From assembly GCA_024741835.1 (NCBI GenBank), contig JAENRP010000212.1, positions 1 to 64,000 on the forward strand: a stretch of DNA of 64,000 nucleotides, given 5' to 3'. The stretch is from Diplocarpon mali (lineage: Eukaryota > Ascomycota > Leotiomycetes > Helotiales > Drepanopezizaceae). The notes below the pieces were generated by a model that saw nothing but the letters and a program-made list of their open reading frames with translations, was not told where the DNA came from and made no database searches. Below, piece after piece: positions 60,269 to 64,000 of the stretch. The first letter of the stretch is position 1, and each line of letters opens with the position of its first letter. Made by a program: the position numbers and the translations under genes.

Positions 60269-61179
60269 TTAATTCTTCCAACACCCGTCCGCGTCCTCGT
60301 GCACACTCACACCCTCGATTCCATTTCTAATCTCTCTCTTCCTCTCTGTCGCGACTCCATTCCTCTCATCCCTATCCTTGATTTTGTCCCATGGCACCTA
60401 GAATAAGATCATCAGCATCTCCCTACTCTCTCTTCCTCCCACTCTGCCCTTTCACCCCTCTCCTCACCCTCTCCGAAGCCCCAAACTCACCTGCTCATCC
60501 TTCACAAAACTCATCATCAACTCCGGCTTGCCCAACGGCAAAACATCCCCCCGGTCAACCTGCCAGAAATGATACGTCTTGCCATACAAACCAATAACCT
60601 CCTTCATCTCAGCCGTTTCGGCCACTTCCCAGATCGCATTCGGGACGTTGGGGTTGGGCATGATAAGCATGCCGCTGCGAACCTGAAGTTTTCATTTTAA
60701 AAAAAATCTTACCAGACACGCCCGATCGACTGGACGGAGATGGAGGCGGGGATAAAAAGCCTTACCTCGTAGTCATGCGAATGCCACAGTCTCCTTTCCT
60801 GCTCATCTAGCCCCTGGTACAGGCTCGGCGTAATCATGTACTCGACCCCAATCAACCTGGCCGGGTTCGTAGGCGCATCGTAAATCAGGCATTGTCGGAC
60901 CTGTTGCTCATTGTCTGTGGTATCAGCCAGCAGCTCGGGAGAAGGCGATTTCTTCGGGATGGCAAGGTGTATTCTTACATCAGCGCTCAGGTGGGTGCAG
61001 TAGTGGTTTGCTTCTACGGAACGGGATGGATCGGAGGCGTAGACGTGGAAAGCGTTCAGGTGGGCGCAGATGGCTCTTATGGGCTCGAAGGGCTGGGTTG
61101 CTGAGGCGCCCGTCTCGAGGATGGCGTCCTTGGTGGTGATGGGGCCGCCGGCGGCGCCGTGGGAAGTTGGGGCTGTCAT
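60269..61179 (-). CDS. OBAP / DUF1264 family protein
   Basis: Exons 61179-60979, 60900-60766, 60682-60491 and 60397-60269 give 218 residues. Family blocks are clear: [57 protein letters not shown] and [20 protein letters not shown], then [14 protein letters not shown]. The end is [13 protein letters not shown]. In plants these oil-body-associated proteins affect lipid droplets; the fungal role is unknown to me. The start codon precedes TAPTSHG. Intron 1 (60901-60978) is 78 nt, in frame and free of stops, so its retention would insert 26 residues. The other joins are all phase 0 as well, which is unusual in this window. Confidence 0.9.
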
Positions 61180-61445
61180 GTTTGATGTTTTGTTCCACTG
61201 GGAGTAGGGTGGTAGTCAAGGTAATTGAATGAAAAGATACACATGTGCAGGTCGTTGGAACAAAATATTGTCAGCGATTGTGGCTGACGTCATGATGTGC
61301 AGTGTCAAGAAAATATTTGTATTCTCCTTTGAGTGAAACTATGTACTACACGCCGTTTTTCCTCATATTTTTGATTCAACAGCTGGCCTGCCTCAGTTGG
61401 TATTTGCTTGCAACCCTCCCAGACTCGGACTGCCGTAGTACCTAC

Positions 61446-62639
61446 TCACTTGAAATTATTCTTCATCTCTCGCAGCTTGGCCATGACCTCTACAGGATCA
61501 GTTTTTCCCGTAGCTTTTCGTATCACAGGATCCTGCACACATCAGCACGAGTTAGAGCATTAGCCAGCTTGGTAGAACATACATCCATCCTCATGAAAAC
61601 GTTGTGTTTCTGCAGATCGGGTTAGCACTGGCCAGCGCTTGCCTAGCAAAGCACCAGACTTACCTTCTCGTCACCAATAGTAAACCTGCCCTGCGTCTCC
61701 TTGTTGTTCTCCGCGAACTCGTGCAGCAGCTTCACGGGCTCGCTCTGCAAGACCGATATGGCGAACTTGACATTGGCTTTCGTATACTCGTGACCAGGCT
61801 GTTCCAGTTCAGCACGGCATTCGCTCGACAGAAAAGAGGTCATACGTAGACTTTGGTGTCGTCAGGTACCGCGGCAAGCGTCTTGTTCAACGCAGTATTC
61901 ATTTCCTCGGGCGTGCCTTCGAAGAACCTGCCACAGCCTAGTAGTACGCGTCAAGCCAGCCCTCAACCCCAATCCAACCAGGCAGACCTACCACCGTGGA
62001 ACAGAGTGTCTCCCGTGAAGATGGCCTTGCCGGTGCCGTCCTGCATGAACCAGCAGATGCTGTCTTGGGTGTGGCACGGGGTGTAGAGAGCCTTGACGGC
62101 AATATCGCCAACCTTGAACTCCTCGCCGTTCTTGGGCGTTTGTGTGACGCCTTCGCAATCTTTGCCGCCAATCACGGGCTTGCCTTGGAACTCGGCTTGT
62201 GCCAGCTGTCGTGAGAAATGAATTAGAGAGCCCCGTTGTAGCGGGCCAAGTAAACATACCAGCTTCTTGTTTCCACCAGCATGGTCCCGATGGCTACCCC
62301 AGTCAGAACGTCTCCATAACCGCTGCAGCATGAAACATACTGATGTGTATTGACAATAGCCGTCAGGTTGACCTTGCCAGAACTGATCTGCTCCTTCAGC
62401 ACTGGTACCACCCTGGATATATTATCAGCCTCTTCATCTATACATTCCAGAAGCCTTGAACTCACTCATCAGGGTTGGCGGGGTCGATGATAACGGCATC
62501 TCTTGTCTTGTCATCGACCACTAGATAGGCGTAGTTGTCGCTACTCCCCGTCCCTGGGTTTAGAGTTAGAAACTCTCAATGAAGAAATAGAGAGTACCTT
62601 GACGGCTGGCTTACACATCGGGATCGACTGGATGTGCAT
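61446..62639 (-). CDS. GLO2: Glyoxalase II (hydroxyacylglutathione hydrolase)
   Basis: Nine exons: 62639-62615, 62553-62466, 62412-62341, 62293-62260, 62205-61992, 61937-61846, 61798-61664, 61609-61583 and 61532-61446, giving 774 nt, 257 residues, the normal family length. The metallo-beta-lactamase signature [11 protein letters not shown] is split by an intron. Other ligands are in [30 protein letters not shown] and [12 protein letters not shown], and the end has [18 protein letters not shown]. It hydrolyses S-D-lactoylglutathione in methylglyoxal detoxification. The start MHIQSIPMW matches cytosolic forms and there is no targeting peptide. It is by far the most intron-dense gene here, with two exons under 30 nt. 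Confidence 0.95.
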
Positions 62640-63373
62640 TGCGCGCGTCAGAGCTAGCTATTGGTATGTCAGAGCTTTGCAGAAACACATTCCCAACATT
62701 GAGTTTACTCTGGTGGTGAATGATCGGAGAGGCCGTATAAATGTTCTTCTTGTAAGAGTTGAGAGTTTCATTTGCTACGGTTGGGTGACTCGTAAGAGCA
62801 CAGGGTAGTTAGTTCATGGACTTCATCTCGTCACGCGGATTCGACGAGCCCCAGTGCAAACTGTACAGGGAGAGAGATCTTAATCTAATCTCCTATCTCC
62901 ATGTGACCGATAGGGCATTAAACGAGGAAAAGAGGTATTAGATAGAATCTCTCCCCTACAAATTTTAATCAACCTCCCAACCACACTGTCCTCGACAAGA
63001 ATCATCTTCAATCAAACAATTAAGAGAAGATAAAACCCCATGGGAGTTTTAGGAAAATTACTTTTTTGCCTGGCATACCTTCTTGACGCAAACACATTTT
63101 TTGATCCAGAGCGGGTAGCATAGCCAATCTAGCATTCAAAGCAAAGCTTTTGGTACAACACGGCAATCTCTCGACCGATGTTGAAGAGAGCCAGATGGTA
63201 AGGATGCGCGAACATGGTGCAGGCTGTTCGGAATGCTCATGTCAGACTCCACTGACGAAGAGTCACTGAATCTCAAACCCCAGATGCACATCACCCGAAA
63301 CTCATCAACACAAAGCCGGCCCCCCTTCACTTCCAAATTTGCATCCGGTACGACGCGAGCCAGCGCCAAATCT
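62640..63373. other. Intergenic between glyoxalase II and the methyltransferase gene
   Basis: About 730 bp holding the glyoxalase II promoter and the 3' flank of the methyltransferase gene. No gene recognised. Confidence 0.5.
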
Positions 63374-64000
63374 CTAAGCTACACGTTCGCGCGCATCAAG
63401 CTCCTCCAGATGTTTGGCGATAGCTCTGAAGATGACTCTAGCGAAGATGGGAGGAACAGCGTTACCAATCTGTTTCTTGACGGCGTGACCCAGGAATTTG
63501 TGGTCATGAGGAAAGCTCTGCAAGGAAGCCAGCTCTCGCTCAGTGAAGCCTCTCCTACCATCCGGGTGGCCGCGCATGCCTCCATCACAGGTGATGGTTG
63601 GGATTACAGTAGCAGCATCCCACCGGCCTCGCCACATAGTCCGGCGGGCAGCAGCAGCAACGTCGTGGTTAGGAGCAAGACGCGGGATCCGGTCAAGGAC
63701 GTTCTTGACTGTGTTCAAGGGTTTGAGACCATCAACCCGATTCCCCGAGTGCGTCGAGGCTGGAAGCTCTGGTAAGGTCTCGCCGGGGCAAGCGGCAACA
63801 ATGATAAGTCGGCGGCGTGTTTGAGCCAGGCCGTAGTTCGCGAAGTCGACAATCTGGTAAGATACAGAATACTCGTATGTCGTGAGAATCTGGATCAGAC
63901 TGTTGAAAGCATCCTCAAACCTGGGGTGCAGAATGCCGAATGTCTGCTCGAGTGTAACGATACGAGGACGTGAGTTGTGTATGATTGGGCCGCAAGCGAA
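63374..64000 (-). CDS. rid: RID/Masc1-type DNA cytosine-5 methyltransferase, C-terminal part
   Basis: The frame is open from the window edge to TAG at 63374-63376 (208 residues), so the gene continues to the right beyond the window. Visible 5mC-methyltransferase motifs are RPRIVTLEQTFGILHPRFED after the catalytic loop region, FANYGLAQTRRRLIIVAA (motif VIII, QxRxR) and, after a target-recognition segment, VIPTITCDGG (motif IX) and KQIGNAVPP (motif X). The spacing and the LEQ...F pattern resemble the fungal-only RID/Masc1 class, needed for repeat-induced point mutation in Neurospora and methylation-induced silencing in Ascobolus, more than maintenance-type Dnmt1/Dim-2. The catalytic PC motif lies outside the window, so activity cannot be judged. 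Confidence 0.82.
   Translation of the reverse strand, partial: FACGPIIHNSRPRIVTLEQTFGILHPRFEDAFNSLIQILTTYEYSVSYQIVDFANYGLAQTRRRLIIVAACPGETLPELPASTHSGNRVDGLKPLNTVKNVLDRIPRLAPNHDVAAAARRTMWRGRWDAATVIPTITCDGGMRGHPDGRRGFTERELASLQSFPHDHKFLGHAVKKQIGNAVPPIFARVIFRAIAKHLEELDARERVA

Noticed and set aside
1..64000. A secondary-metabolite or defence gene cluster
   Set aside because: No polyketide synthase, NRPS, terpene synthase, P450, transporter or NLR-type gene was recognised; the genes are mainly scattered housekeeping functions.

Overview
The window reads as nuclear DNA of a filamentous ascomycete (Pezizomycotina). Its genes are split by many short introns, mostly 45-80 nt, with GTRNGT donors, CTRAY branch points and YAG acceptors. 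It encodes fungus-typical proteins (a C2H2 plus fungal_trans regulator, a CAP10-type GT90, a RID/Masc1-type cytosine methyltransferase), and one gene carries point-mutation damage of the kind left by repeat-induced point mutation (RIP). I cannot place the species. No rRNA, tRNA, CRISPR array or intact transposon was recognised.

Layout. 1-20 kb is GC-rich, gene-poor and full of simple repeats. It holds a DUF7053-like gene (1253-1993, +), an eight-exon DUF2235 hydrolase gene with two microexons (2568-4720, -), a 0.7-kb TACA-type microsatellite (about 5.6-6.3 kb), a large C2H2 transcription factor (7556-11359, -) and an 8-kb stretch with no convincing gene (11.4-19.7 kb). 19.8-21.4 kb holds a GT90 pseudogene broken by five in-frame stops.

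22-51 kb is ordinary gene-dense housekeeping territory: mitochondrial ribosomal protein uL15m (+), a small conserved-looking protein (+), TRAPP subunit Trs31 (-), a CRAL-TRIO lipid-transfer protein (-), a damaged short-chain dehydrogenase (+), mitochondrial processing peptidase alpha (-), a decayed protein kinase (-), a Dma1-type FHA-RING E3 ligase (+), Vps16 (-), a MoxR/Mg-chelatase-like protein (+), the Golgi GDPase Gda1 (-) and a PPPDE-thioredoxin-PUL protein (+). 52-57.4 kb is AT-rich and nearly empty except for one decayed coding fragment. 57.4-64 kb holds a short kinesin-3 (+), an OBAP/DUF1264 protein (-), glyoxalase II (-) and the C-terminal part of a RID-type DNA methyltransferase (-) that runs off the right edge.

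The genes do not form a biosynthetic cluster or an obvious operon-like system. Themes that recur are mitochondrial biogenesis (uL15m, MPP-alpha), the secretory and vacuolar pathway (Trs31, Vps16, Gda1, Sec14-like) and ubiquitin/SUMO-type control (Dma1-like, PPPDE-PUL). The most notable link is that a candidate RIP enzyme gene lies in the same window as a GT90 gene whose five stop codons can all be explained by CpA-to-TpA change. Exon joins were worked out by hand; for every multi-exon gene the summed exon length is a multiple of three.
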